7,467 bases of DNA from Proteocatella sp041738345. GTDB lineage: Bacteria; Bacillota; Clostridia; Peptostreptococcales; Filifactoraceae. A model generated the notes under the pieces. That model was not told the origin of the DNA and ran no database searches. It saw only the letters and a list, made by a program, of their open reading frames with translations. Made by a program: the position numbers and the translations under genes. The stretch covers positions 1 to 7,467 of the forward strand of contig JBGSPX010000003.1 in NCBI GenBank assembly GCA_041738345.1. The letters run 5' to 3'. Positions within the stretch are counted from its first letter, which is position 1. Each line of letters starts with the position of its first letter. This document shows, one piece after another, positions 1-6,348 of this stretch.

Positions 1-67
1 AGCCTGACAGATAGTCGGTACATGCTTTTATTTTTTCTTCAACAGTATAACTTGATTTTCTAGACAT
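1..67 (-). CDS. IS3-type transposase OrfA, N-terminus only (cut by window edge)
   Basis: Reading on the minus strand from the ATG at 67-65, the 22 visible codons begin MSRKSSYTVEEK and continue to an ACTDYLSG stretch. This resembles the first helix of the helix-turn-helix OrfA proteins of IS3/IS150-family elements, which bind the element ends. A strong Shine-Dalgarno, GGAGGTGGG, lies at 84-76 with a suitable spacing, so the start is well supported. The rest of the gene lies beyond the left edge, so I cannot say whether it is intact. The family call rests on a short N-terminus and on resemblance by eye. Confidence 0.6.
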   Translation of the reverse strand, partial: MSRKSSYTVEEKIKACTDYLSG

Positions 68-138
68 AATAAAATCCCACCTCCATAGATAAATGAAATT
101 TAATTATTTCATATGTCTACTTAAGTGGGATTATATCA
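1..138 (-). mobile_element. Left-edge IS3-family element, 5' end only
   Basis: This is the beginning of the insertion sequence that carries the partial orfA. Its outer end probably falls near 138, where the minus strand reads TGATATAATCCCACTTAAG. That position coincides with the point where similarity to the methyltransferase pseudogene fades at about 140. A TATAAT at 135-130 could be the element's -10, but I see no good -35. The element has probably clipped or abutted the 3' end of the pseudogene. The exact boundary and the target duplication cannot be defined without the other end. Confidence 0.45.
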
Positions 139-139
139 T

Positions 140-1200
140 ATTGCTCTCATTTTTCTTTTCTGAATATTAAAATGTATTGGTGTATCTGATTTGCTACAAA
201 AGAAAATGGTATCCATAAGGGAATAATTTAACCGTCTGATCTGCCCATATACGCAATCCTTTATAATGTAAATTATTGATCTCATTTAACTTATTTACTA
301 CATCTAAAAGAAGTAAATTTACTTCTTTTAGACAGTATTGCAAATCTTTAATGAATATAACATCAACTTTTTTTGAGTGAGTCAAAAAAATGTAATTCTA
401 TCCATGTTTCCTAAATCACAATCTAGATTAGTAAATGGTGTTGGTCCCCCCATATATATCTATATCAGCTCCAGTCTTAGCTTTGCTCATCATTTCTCCA
501 TATTACGGATCAATTAAAGTCAAACTTAAAAGTTCTTTTCCTAATGAATATGGTATTATATCTACATCACTTAAAACCATTAAGAGTCCCCAACAATTGT
601 AAGCTGTTCATTTACATTCATAAACTCAGCTGCTTTCTTGTACGCTTCAACATATTTGGGATTTAGATCTATACCAATAGCTTTCCTTCCACACATAGTA
701 GCTCCAAGAAGTGATCCTCCTACGACCATAAAATAGTCTAACACTACTTAATTCTCTTTTGTAAAAAAAATTATAATATCTCTCATCAACTGCGGAGGTT
801 TTGTCGTCGGATGTATTTTCCTTATTTTATGAGCAAAGCTCTCTTTACCTGAAGTTGGGTACCTAGTATTGAGATCCGAATTAGTAAAATATATCCATTC
901 AGTGCCAGATAGATTATTAAGTTTATTGTTCATTTGGAATTTTCTTCCATCTGGTAATACTATCGTTTTTTTCTCACTTCCAACAACCATTGCATATTCA
1001 ATATTTTCTTTTACCCACGTTGGCATATAATCTGGATACAAATTTAGTAGTAAAGTTTCATATTTCAGAATAATCTTTCTTTTTGTTTCATATTGTTTAA
1101 TAGTATTCTCAATAAAGTTATTTATTTTATTTAAAATTGTCTCATGTTCAACTATTTCATATTCATTTAACAGTTGTACCAAATTTTCTTTGTTTATAAT
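140..1200 (-). pseudogene. Decayed adenine-specific DNA methyltransferase (third gene of the operon)
   Basis: The pieces of a DNA methyltransferase can be read in order on the minus strand. Frame one (1182 down to 748, possible TTG start at 1182-1180) gives 144 residues ending in HPTTKPPQLMRDIIIFFTKEN and then a TAA. The same frame continues past the stop with VVLDYFMVVGGSLLGATM, a damaged form of the AdoMet-binding motif I (LDPFMGVGGTLLGA type), followed by CGRKAIGIDLNPKYVEAYKKA, until stops appear at 582 and 573. A shifted frame then gives LIDP*YGEMMSKAKTGADI, the catalytic DPPY with a stop in place of the second Pro. Another shift near 450 gives GGPTPFTNLDCDLGNMDRIT. A final piece (385-140) gives VDVIFIKDLQ, KGLRIWADQ and LFPYGY, with two more stops near the end. 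About 20 residues seem deleted before VDVIF. The open frame extends upstream to 1225, overlapping the preceding gene, and no good RBS is seen for the TTG. The target specificity is unknown. Confidence 0.82.
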
Positions 1201-2093
1201 ATTTTTATCTGTTCGAATACCAAACTACCTTCTTTAGAATAATCATAATTGGTAATCAAAACTTCTACGGTTTTTGCATTCCGGTCTTTAAATTGGTAAT
1301 TGCAATTGGAATAATTTTTATCAAGAAACATAATATAGTATTTTTTACTCCAATCTAATAATATATTATTTGTCATTCCTTTGTGATATAAAACATTGGA
1401 AAGTGCAAATTTTATATTTCTATGATTTAAACTATCCAACATATATAATAACTCCATTTCCTCTTTTTCAGTCCAGTCCTTAAATCCTCTTTTCCCATCG
1501 TTGTAAGACCCTGTAGAAATTAAATACGGCGGATCACAATAAACTAAGCTACTTGATGACAGCTGTGATAAATCTAATTGAAGAAAATCTTTGTTCTCAA
1601 ATACCACTTTTTTTTCTTTTAAGGCCCTACAAAAATCTATTAAATTCTTTTCTATATTAGCATTATAGCTACTTCGTTCTTTTCCAAATGGGGTATTAAA
1701 CTCATGTTTATTGTTAAATCTAATTTGGTGGTTAAAGGAATAACATACTAGAACAAATAGATCCATTATATCTTTTTTTTCATTATAGTACTTCCTTAAT
1801 AAATTATATCCCTCTTTATTTGTCTTTGTTAATTCAAATTGTAAAACTCTTTTTTTTATAAAATCTATAGTGTCTTCAATATTATTATCAGACAAACTTT
1901 TATATAATTCAATTAAATATGTCATGTGATCATTACATATAATTTTATTTGCATCAATATTAATACCCACATTGAATCCCCCGGCAAAAAGATCTACAAA
2001 TGTATCTATTTTTTCTGGAAATGCATTTATTAAATTTGGTAGTAATTTATATTTTCCTCCAGTATAATTTAAAGGACTCTTTATAAACTTCAT
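1194..2093 (-). CDS. D12-class (Dam-like) adenine-specific DNA methyltransferase
   Basis: This 299-residue protein would transfer a methyl group from S-adenosylmethionine to N6 of adenine in a specific DNA site. Motif X is visible as NYTGGKYKLLP near residues 9-19, motif I as FVDLFAGG near 32-39, and the catalytic motif IV as VYCDPPYLISTGSY with DPPY near 187-190. QIRFNNKHEFNTPFG near 123-136 is typical of the Dam/D12 family. The length is normal and all key motifs are intact. I chose the ATG at 2093-2091 over the in-frame ATG at 2099. The Shine-Dalgarno GAAGGAAG is only a couple of bases from the first ATG but well placed for the second. The second ATG also forms an ATGA overlap with the TGA of the upstream methyltransferase, which indicates translational coupling. 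The recognition sequence cannot be read from the protein. Confidence 0.9.
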   Translation of the reverse strand: MKFIKSPLNYTGGKYKLLPNLINAFPEKIDTFVDLFAGGFNVGINIDANKIICNDHMTYLIELYKSLSDNNIEDTIDFIKKRVLQFELTKTNKEGYNLLRKYYNEKKDIMDLFVLVCYSFNHQIRFNNKHEFNTPFGKERSSYNANIEKNLIDFCRALKEKKVVFENKDFLQLDLSQLSSSSLVYCDPPYLISTGSYNDGKRGFKDWTEKEEMELLYMLDSLNHRNIKFALSNVLYHKGMTNNILLDWSKKYYIMFLDKNYSNCNYQFKDRNAKTVEVLITNYDYSKEGSLVFEQIKIL

Positions 2094-3133
2094 ATACATA
2101 CTTCCTTCTCTATATAAAATAGAAATTCTTTTAAATTGTCTTTTTTAGTTAAAGTTCTACTTTTGAATCTTTTATAAGGTATTTCATATACCTTATACGT
2201 ATCTTCTTTCCCAAATTTTTTCATTATTATCTCTATATCATCTATAGACATTAATCCATCTGAATTATAACTTAAAATTATATGTTTAAATTGTGCATTC
2301 TCAATTAATCTAGCAAATTCATTTATTACAAGTTTTTTAATGCAAAAATTTGATTTTTGATCTTTATATGAACGTATTCCTGTTATACCTTTTACTTCAG
2401 GATAATCATATTTAGCAGCAGTTTCAAGAACATGATAATTAGATGGATATTGTCTTGAATTATATGGAGGATCAACATAAAGTATATCTCCGGATATTTT
2501 ACTCACAAGTTCAACTCCATCTTCATTGAAACATCTATTTTGCTTATTATTCGTCAAAATATCTAAACTTACAAGTTCAAATTTTTTAAAAGCTCTTTTA
2601 TCCCAAGTTTTATGAAAGGCTCCATAAGTCCCCGAAATATTTGATACAAAAGGTATTCCTTCTACTGTTGCTGCTACTAAGTAATAATATTCATTCTCTG
2701 TTATCAATCTATCTTTTTTCCATTGTTCTATAGTATTTCTAGAGTAATCTATTCTTAAAGCATTTTCATCAGTAATATACATTCTATTTCCATTTGGAGA
2801 GTATGTATTTTGAAAAAATCTTTTTCTTTGCTCCAAAGATTCCATTTCAATAGTTTCTAGATGATTAAAATAATCAATTGGATTTAAACCATTCGTAATT
2901 TTTTGAATTCCTTTAAAGTTTAGCTGAGTATCATTTTCTACTGTACTTTTTTGAAGTACATATGAAAAATACAATAAGTCATTTGAGTAAACTTCATACC
3001 ACTGCTTAAAATATCTTGCAACACAAGCTGTTCCAGAAAATATATCACAAAATGACGATGCCATTGGCACTTGCTCATCAATTACCTCTTTTATATTCTC
3101 TAGTAATAATATTTTACTTCCTATAAATCTCAT
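2090..3133 (-). CDS. D12-class adenine-specific DNA methyltransferase (FokI-methylase-like type)
   Basis: The protein has 347 residues. It starts MRFIGSK, which is motif X. Motif I is CDIFSGTACVARYF near residues 29-42, and motif IV is ILYVDPPYNSRQYPSNYHVLET near 217-238 with DPPY at 221-224. The DPPYNSRQY..NYH..ET signature and the later HIILSYNSDGLMS (about 284-296) are characteristic of the D12 subgroup that includes the FokI-type methylase domains. From family knowledge it should make N6-methyladenine. The start is supported by AAGGAG, which overlaps the stop codon of the upstream ribbon-helix-helix gene, with an 11-base gap between the genes. The gene ends in a 4-base ATGA overlap with the next methyltransferase. 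Two different adjacent D12 enzymes often methylate the two strands of an asymmetric site, but that is inference here. Confidence 0.9.
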   Translation of the reverse strand: MRFIGSKILLLENIKEVIDEQVPMASSFCDIFSGTACVARYFKQWYEVYSNDLLYFSYVLQKSTVENDTQLNFKGIQKITNGLNPIDYFNHLETIEMESLEQRKRFFQNTYSPNGNRMYITDENALRIDYSRNTIEQWKKDRLITENEYYYLVAATVEGIPFVSNISGTYGAFHKTWDKRAFKKFELVSLDILTNNKQNRCFNEDGVELVSKISGDILYVDPPYNSRQYPSNYHVLETAAKYDYPEVKGITGIRSYKDQKSNFCIKKLVINEFARLIENAQFKHIILSYNSDGLMSIDDIEIIMKKFGKEDTYKVYEIPYKRFKSRTLTKKDNLKEFLFYIEKEVCI

Positions 3134-3144
3134 TTATTAACTCC

Positions 3145-3339
3145 TTACATATTCTTTTTTTCGTAAATTTCATTATATAATTTTCTAATAGATAAGCGTA
3201 TAACTTCAGATTTTGTAATAGATAGTGACCTTGCACAAAAATCTAAATTCTCTTTAGATTTTTGATCACATCTAAATTTTATTAAATTTATTTTGGGGGA
3301 ATCTGTAGGTCTTCCACTTTTTTTAAATTTTTCGCTCAT
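3145..3339 (-). CDS. Small ribbon-helix-helix DNA-binding protein, probable operon regulator
   Basis: The 64-residue basic protein begins MSEKFKKSGRPTDSPK and continues INLIKFRCDQKSKENLDFCA, then SLSITKSEVIRLSIRKLY. The pattern is one short beta strand (LIKFRCD, about residues 19-25) followed by two helices separated by a turn with TKSEVIR. This is the CopG/Arc-like ribbon-helix-helix fold, whose members bind palindromic operators as dimers. The start has an excellent AGGAGG at 3352-3347, seven bases upstream. It is the first gene of the methyltransferase operon, directly behind a promoter whose spacer is a perfect inverted repeat. I infer that it represses its own operon and so limits methyltransferase dosage, in the manner of a restriction-modification control protein. 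A plasmid or phage regulator of unrelated role is the alternative. Confidence 0.75.
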   Translation of the reverse strand: MSEKFKKSGRPTDSPKINLIKFRCDQKSKENLDFCARSLSITKSEVIRLSIRKLYNEIYEKKNM

Positions 3340-3365
3340 AAAAGTTCCTCCTTGCCATGGTAATA

Positions 3366-3395
3366 ATTATAGCATTTTGTGTGCACAAAAGTCAA
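3366..3395 (-). promoter_or_regulatory. Methyltransferase-operon promoter with embedded palindromic operator
   Basis: On the minus strand, -35 TTGACT (3395-3390) and -10 TATAAT (3371-3366) are separated by 18 bases. The inverted repeat TTTTGTG-tg-CACAAAA (3375-3390 on the plus strand) has perfect 7-base arms and fills almost the whole spacer. Bound protein there would exclude RNA polymerase. The predicted transcript would start near 3360 and lead directly into the ribbon-helix-helix gene. The promoter match is strong. The operator role is inferred from its position and from the adjacent regulator gene. Confidence 0.75.
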
Positions 3396-3405
3396 ATATT
3401 CTATT

Positions 3406-3510
3406 TTAAGAAATAGTGATTTCAACTCCCTTATGTTCGCATAGTTTTCGCAGGATTTGTCCAATATCAGACTTTACTTTTTCATAAATTATTTGTCGTC
3501 TATATTTGGG
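3406..3510 (-). pseudogene. IS200/IS605-family TnpA transposase fragment
   Basis: The minus strand from 3510 encodes PKYRRQIIYEKVKSDIGQIL followed by RKLCEHKGVEI. This matches the conserved N-terminal block (TPKYRR...LC..KGVEI) of the small Y1 HUH transposases of IS200/IS605 elements. The fragment lacks the N-terminal dozen or so residues, which were removed exactly where the IS3 element's left end begins at 3511. It also lacks everything after GVEI, including the HxH metal-binding motif and the catalytic Tyr, because similarity stops near 3418 and a TAA follows at 3408-3406. It cannot be functional. A small hairpin, CTATTT-taag-AAATAG at 3401-3416, lies at the broken 3' edge and may be unrelated. 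Confidence 0.75.
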
Positions 3511-3551
3511 TGGATAGGTTACAATTAATTAGACATAAATTATTCGGTCAT
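3511..3551 (+). repeat. Left terminal inverted repeat of the IS3 element
   Basis: It begins TGGATAGG and ends TTATTCGGTCAT. It pairs with the reconstructed right end, which begins TGGATTGTC and ends TTATTCGGTCAT at the same length of 41 bases. The first five and last twelve bases agree, while the middle is diverged. It also contains the -35 of the transposase promoter. Confidence 0.7.
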
Positions 3552-3559
3552 GATATGAT
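3530..3559 (+). promoter_or_regulatory. Promoter of the IS3 transposase genes
   Basis: A -35-like TAGACA (3530-3535) and a -10-like TATGAT (3554-3559) are spaced by 18 bases and overlap the left inverted repeat, a usual arrangement in IS3 elements. Transposase binding to the end could repress it. A GAGGAG ribosome binding site at 3581-3586 precedes the orfA ATG by eight bases. Confidence 0.5.
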
Positions 3560-3594
3560 AAAATAAAACAAATAAGAGAAGAGGAGAATATATC

Positions 3595-3876
3595 ATGGCA
3601 GGAAAAACAACAAATTATACAGAGGAGTTTAAAAAGCAAATAGTTGCTCTAAAACAAAGTGGTAAATCAACCGGAGAAATTTCAAAGGAATACCATATAT
3701 CAAAATCAACTATAATTAAATGGACTAACGATTTTACTAATTCTGGTTCATTTAAGGCTAAATATAACCGAACTGATGAAGAAAATGAATTAATACGTCT
3801 TCGTAAAGAAAATAAACAGCTATTGATGGAAAATGATATTTTAAAGCAAGCAGCGCTGATAATGGGACGAAAATAG
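3595..3876 (+). CDS. IS3-family transposase OrfA (helix-turn-helix protein)
   Basis: The 93-residue protein starts MAGKTTNYTEEFKKQIVALK. A helix-turn-helix lies at about residues 12-47 (GKSTGEISKEYHISKSTIIKW), and a leucine-zipper-like helix at about 60-88 (ENELIRLRKENKQLLMENDI) would mediate multimerisation with OrfB. It binds the element ends and, on its own, usually acts as a regulator. The start is supported by GAGGAG at 3581-3586. The gene ends GGA CGA AAA TAG, where a -1 slip on AAAA would join it to orfB and give a fusion of about 370 residues (OrfAB, the active transposase). It appears intact. Confidence 0.9.
   Translation: MAGKTTNYTEEFKKQIVALKQSGKSTGEISKEYHISKSTIIKWTNDFTNSGSFKAKYNRTDEENELIRLRKENKQLLMENDILKQAALIMGRK
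3870..3876 (+). promoter_or_regulatory. Putative -1 programmed frameshift site, A AAA TAG
   Basis: The orfA frame reads CGA AAA TAG. A tRNA on AAA (3871-3873) can slip back one base to AAA (3870-3872), after which the reading continues ATA GAT ATT ATT TTG into the orfB frame. OrfB lies in the -1 frame, as is typical of IS3 elements. The short A4 run next to the stop codon is weaker than the usual A6/A7 slippery run, and I see no obvious stimulatory hairpin, so the efficiency may be low. Confidence 0.5.
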
Positions 3877-3884
3877 ATATTATT

Positions 3885-4706
3885 TTGGCAAATAAAGGAA
3901 AGTACAGTATCAGCGCAATGTCCAGACTTTTAAATATACCAAGGAGTTTAATATACTATAAAAAGAAATCAAAAAAGTATAATACTAAACTTGAAAATAC
4001 AGTTATATCAATATTTAGAAAAAGTAAGAATAATTATGGAACTAGAAAAATAAAGATAGAACTTAAAAAAGAAGAAATGATAGCTTCTAGAAGAAAAATA
4101 AGAGATATAATGGATAAATACAGATTAATATCAAATTATACTGTAAAACAATTTAAGATACATAGAAGTAAATGTAATAATGATCAAGTTGATAACGTTG
4201 TAAATAGAGAATTCGATGATAGAGAAGACTTAGAAATAGTTGTAAGTGACTTAACATATATAAATGTAATGGGTAAATGGCATTATATATGTCTATTAAT
4301 CAACCTTTTTAATAGAGAGATAGTAGGATATTCAGCAGGCGCTAAAAAAGATGCAGATTTAGTATATGAAGCATTTTTAACTTCAAAAATAAATTTATCA
4401 AAGATAAAAATTTTCCATACAGATAGGGGAAATGAGTTTAAAAATAAAATTATAGATGAGGTACTAGAGGCTTTTAATATAAAGCGTTCTCTTAGTAAAA
4501 AAGGCTGTCCATATGATAATGCAGTAGCGGAAGCAGGATATAAGATTATTAAAACAGAATTTGCATTTAAAAGAATTTTCAAGAGCTTAGAAGAACTAAA
4601 AATGGAATTACATGATTATGTGAACTGGTATAACAACAAGCGCATACATGGAGCATTAAATTATATGACTCCTGTGGAATATCGCTTAGCTAAAATGACC
4701 GAATAA
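3885..4706 (+). CDS. IS3-family transposase OrfB (DDE integrase catalytic domain)
   Basis: This 273-residue piece carries the rve-type catalytic core. An N-terminal helix-turn-helix-like segment (about 8-25, SISAMSRLLNIPRSLIYY) precedes the HTH_21-like region KNNYGTRKI (about 48-56). The DDE triad is visible: Asp122 in VVSDLTYI, Asp180 in FHTDRGNEF and Glu216 in DNAVAEAGYK. The last two are separated by 35 residues, the DD(35)E spacing of this family. The C-terminus has YNNKRIHGALNYMTPVEY, also typical. The listed start is a TTG without a good ribosome binding site. The natural product is more likely the OrfAB frameshift fusion, entering this frame at about 3873. The end of the gene (ATG ACC GAA TAA) lies inside the inner part of the right inverted repeat. 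Confidence 0.9.
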   Translation: MANKGKYSISAMSRLLNIPRSLIYYKKKSKKYNTKLENTVISIFRKSKNNYGTRKIKIELKKEEMIASRRKIRDIMDKYRLISNYTVKQFKIHRSKCNNDQVDNVVNREFDDREDLEIVVSDLTYINVMGKWHYICLLINLFNREIVGYSAGAKKDADLVYEAFLTSKINLSKIKIFHTDRGNEFKNKIIDEVLEAFNIKRSLSKKGCPYDNAVAEAGYKIIKTEFAFKRIFKSLEELKMELHDYVNWYNNKRIHGALNYMTPVEYRLAKMTE

Positions 4707-4707
4707 A

Positions 4708-4716
4708 AATTGTATG
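4708..4716 (+). repeat. Left copy of the ISLre2 target duplication
   Basis: The sequence AATTGTATG occurs here and again at 6321-6329, directly flanking the ISLre2 element. The next base (C) also matches, so the duplication could be 9 or 10 bases. Nine keeps the two element ends in register. Confidence 0.75.
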
Positions 4717-4747
4717 CTTGGTGTAAAATAATTGTAGGAAAAATAAA

Positions 4748-4815
4748 ATAGAGAATCATACTTTGTGTTAGAATGTAGTTACGACACCAAAAACAACACT
4801 AAGGAGATTCTCTAT
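4748..4815 (+). promoter_or_regulatory. Inverted repeat that can occlude the ISLre2 transposase start
   Basis: ATAGAGAATC (4748-4757) is a perfect 10-base complement of GATTCTCTAT (4806-4815), which runs from the Shine-Dalgarno into the ATG at 4814. In a transcript reading in from outside the element the two arms could pair and hide the start. A transcript beginning between the arms would lack the left arm. This would be protection against read-through expression of the kind known for other IS elements. The pairing is seen in the sequence. The function is inferred. Confidence 0.5.
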
Positions 4816-6202
4816 GAAATATATTATAAACCAAATTATGAAAAATGTCATAGATTCTATGATAAAAATTACAACAAAAACGTTAGAAGGAGATATGGAT
4901 ATAATTCAATCAGTAGAAGAAATTAAAAATACAACAGATGCCGTAGGCTTAAACATGTTGAAAGCAAGCTTGGAAAATATCGATGATACACTCAAAAGTT
5001 CCGCTCAAAGAAAAAAAGATTATCATATACAACGAATTGAAGATAAAAGAGAACTTGTTACAATATTTGGTACAGTTGAATTTAATCGAACATACTATAA
5101 ACACAAGAAAAATAAGACGTATACATATTTGTTGGATGAAATGGTGGGCATCCATAAATATGAAAGAATAGAACCTTTTTGCAAGTCCAAAATCATAGAA
5201 AATAGTCTTGATATGAGTTATGCAAAAGCTGTGAAAAATGCAACGCCAGTAAATGTTTCAAGACAAAGCGTTAAAAATACAATAAGAGAAATGGGTCAAA
5301 TTTCAAATGCTGCATTACCTATAAAACAAGAGAAAAAAATAGTAGAAAAACTATATATAGAGGCGGATGAAGATCATGTTGCTATGCAAGATGGTACAAA
5401 TAAAATAATGAAGCTAATTTATGTTTATGAAGGAGCTATCCAAAAATCTAAAAATAGGAGAGAACTTGTAAATAAACGGTATTTTACTGGAAATCTTTCA
5501 CCAGATGATCTTTGGCTTGAAGTTGCTGATTATATATATGAAGCTTATGATTTGGAAAATATAAATGATATTTATATAGCAGGAGATGGTGCATCTTGGA
5601 TAAAAACAGGATTAGGATATATACCAAACAGTAAATTTGTACTTGATCACTTTCATCTTAGTAAATATGTTAAGAAAGCTACAGCACATATAGATTCGCT
5701 TAGAAATCCACTGTGGCAATCGCTTAAGGAAAAGGATAAAAAACAAACTTTAAAATTACTTGAAACTGCAATTGAACTAACAGAATCTGATTCAAAAATA
5801 GCCTCGATAAAAGAAGTTAAAAAGTATATAAAAAATAACTGGAAAGGTATAGAAAATCTTTTTGAAAAAGAAAAATATATCTGTTCGACCGAAGGTCATA
5901 TTAGTCATATACTATCAAGTCGATTGAGCAGTAGACCAATGGGATGGAGCATGATAGGTGCCGATGAAATGGCTAGGATGAGAACATTTAGAGAAAATGG
6001 CGGGAATATATCAACTTATTACAGTTTGATAAGGTTAGATAAAAAGAAACAATCTGGAATAAAAAAAATCGACAAAAAAACTATACAGAAACAGAAAAAA
6101 ATATGTTTTGGTTCATTTGATCCATATAATATGGTTCAGATGCCCTATATTGCCAAACCGGAGTTCAAATGGCTAAGAGCTTTTTCGAGATATACAGGAT
6201 AA
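4814..6202 (+). CDS. ISLre2-family transposase
   Basis: The 462-residue protein is full length for the family (UPF0236-type). Recognisable segments include FGTVEFNRTYYKHKKNKTYT (about 85-104), the acidic EADEDHVAMQDG (about 183-194), DIYIAGDGASWIKTG (about 252-266, Asp258), FVLDHFHLSKY (about 275-285, Asp278) and CSTEGHISHILSSRLSSRPM near 357-376, where Glu360 is a plausible third catalytic acid. This arrangement resembles the DDE nucleases of the IS256/Mutator type, to which ISLre2 is thought to be related. The start has AAGGAG at 4801-4806, seven bases upstream. No internal stop or frameshift is present, so the element is potentially active. A minor terminator-like hairpin follows the stop. 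Confidence 0.92.
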   Translation: MKYIINQIMKNVIDSMIKITTKTLEGDMDIIQSVEEIKNTTDAVGLNMLKASLENIDDTLKSSAQRKKDYHIQRIEDKRELVTIFGTVEFNRTYYKHKKNKTYTYLLDEMVGIHKYERIEPFCKSKIIENSLDMSYAKAVKNATPVNVSRQSVKNTIREMGQISNAALPIKQEKKIVEKLYIEADEDHVAMQDGTNKIMKLIYVYEGAIQKSKNRRELVNKRYFTGNLSPDDLWLEVADYIYEAYDLENINDIYIAGDGASWIKTGLGYIPNSKFVLDHFHLSKYVKKATAHIDSLRNPLWQSLKEKDKKQTLKLLETAIELTESDSKIASIKEVKKYIKNNWKGIENLFEKEKYICSTEGHISHILSSRLSSRPMGWSMIGADEMARMRTFRENGGNISTYYSLIRLDKKKQSGIKKIDKKTIQKQKKICFGSFDPYNMVQMPYIAKPEFKWLRAFSRYTG

Positions 6203-6218
6203 ATATAAATTTCTTATT

Positions 6219-6236
6219 AGGCTAACGCCTTTATTT
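6219..6236 (+). terminator. Weak terminator-like hairpin after the ISLre2 transposase
   Basis: AGGC-TAAC-GCCT (6219-6230) followed by TTATTTT lies 16 bases after the transposase stop. The stem is only four to five pairs long, so termination would be modest. Confidence 0.3.
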
Positions 6237-6320
6237 TAATACAAAAAAACAAATATTTTTTGGAGGAGTAATTTTCAACAAAGTAATTTTATTTTTTTCC
6301 AACAAAAAGTTGACACCATC

Positions 6321-6329
6321 AATTGTATG
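6321..6329 (+). repeat. Right copy of the ISLre2 target duplication
   Basis: AATTGTATG, identical to 4708-4716. It belongs to the right terminal inverted repeat of the interrupted IS3 element. Confidence 0.75.
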
Positions 6330-6348
6330 CAAAAGTATTGACAATCCA
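6321..6348 (-). repeat. Outer part of the right terminal inverted repeat of the IS3 element
   Basis: Read inward on the minus strand it begins TGGATTGTC at 6348. Its inner third (TTTATTCGGTCAT) now lies 1.6 kb away at about 4707-4695 because the ISLre2 element inserted within the repeat. Together the pieces match the length of the 41-base left repeat. Confidence 0.7.

Larger units (their letters stand above)
4717..6320 (+). mobile_element. ISLre2-family insertion sequence, complete
   Basis: The element is about 1604 bp. Its ends are imperfect inverted repeats: TGGTGT.AA.T..TTGT.GG followed by A's from 4719, and its complement ending at 6318 (ACACCA). They frame a single full-length transposase gene. 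The AATTGTATG direct repeats on both sides are a target duplication and prove insertion into a pre-existing sequence, which was the right inverted repeat of the IS3 element. The first two bases at each end do not pair, so the boundary is uncertain by one or two bases. Confidence 0.82.
3511..6348 (+). mobile_element. IS3-family insertion sequence, interrupted by an ISLre2 element
   Basis: The ends are defined by inverted repeats that both begin TGGAT and both run 41 bases to a shared TATTCGGTCAT. The left copy is 3511-3551. The right copy runs from 6348 down to 6321 and continues at about 4707-4695 once the nested element is removed. Both outer boundaries coincide with abrupt truncation of other IS genes: PKYRR of a tnpA on the left and codon 32 of another orfA on the right. 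Without the ISLre2 insert and one 9-bp duplication, the element is 1225 bp, a normal IS3-family size. It carries orfA and orfB with an intact DDE triad. No flanking target duplication is seen, since ggg lies on the left and ata on the right. Confidence 0.8.

Noticed and set aside
3502..3506. ATATT near the left IS3 end matching ATATT at 6349-6353 as a target duplication
   Set aside because: The left copy lies four bases outside the end and encodes part of the conserved tnpA KYR residues, so the match is probably chance.
4283..4582. Open frame on the minus strand inside orfB
   Set aside because: It is antisense to the conserved DDE catalytic core and has no ribosome binding site or family signature.
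4949..5171. Short open frames on both strands inside the ISLre2 transposase
   Set aside because: They overlap the intact transposase reading frame, which explains the coding signal.
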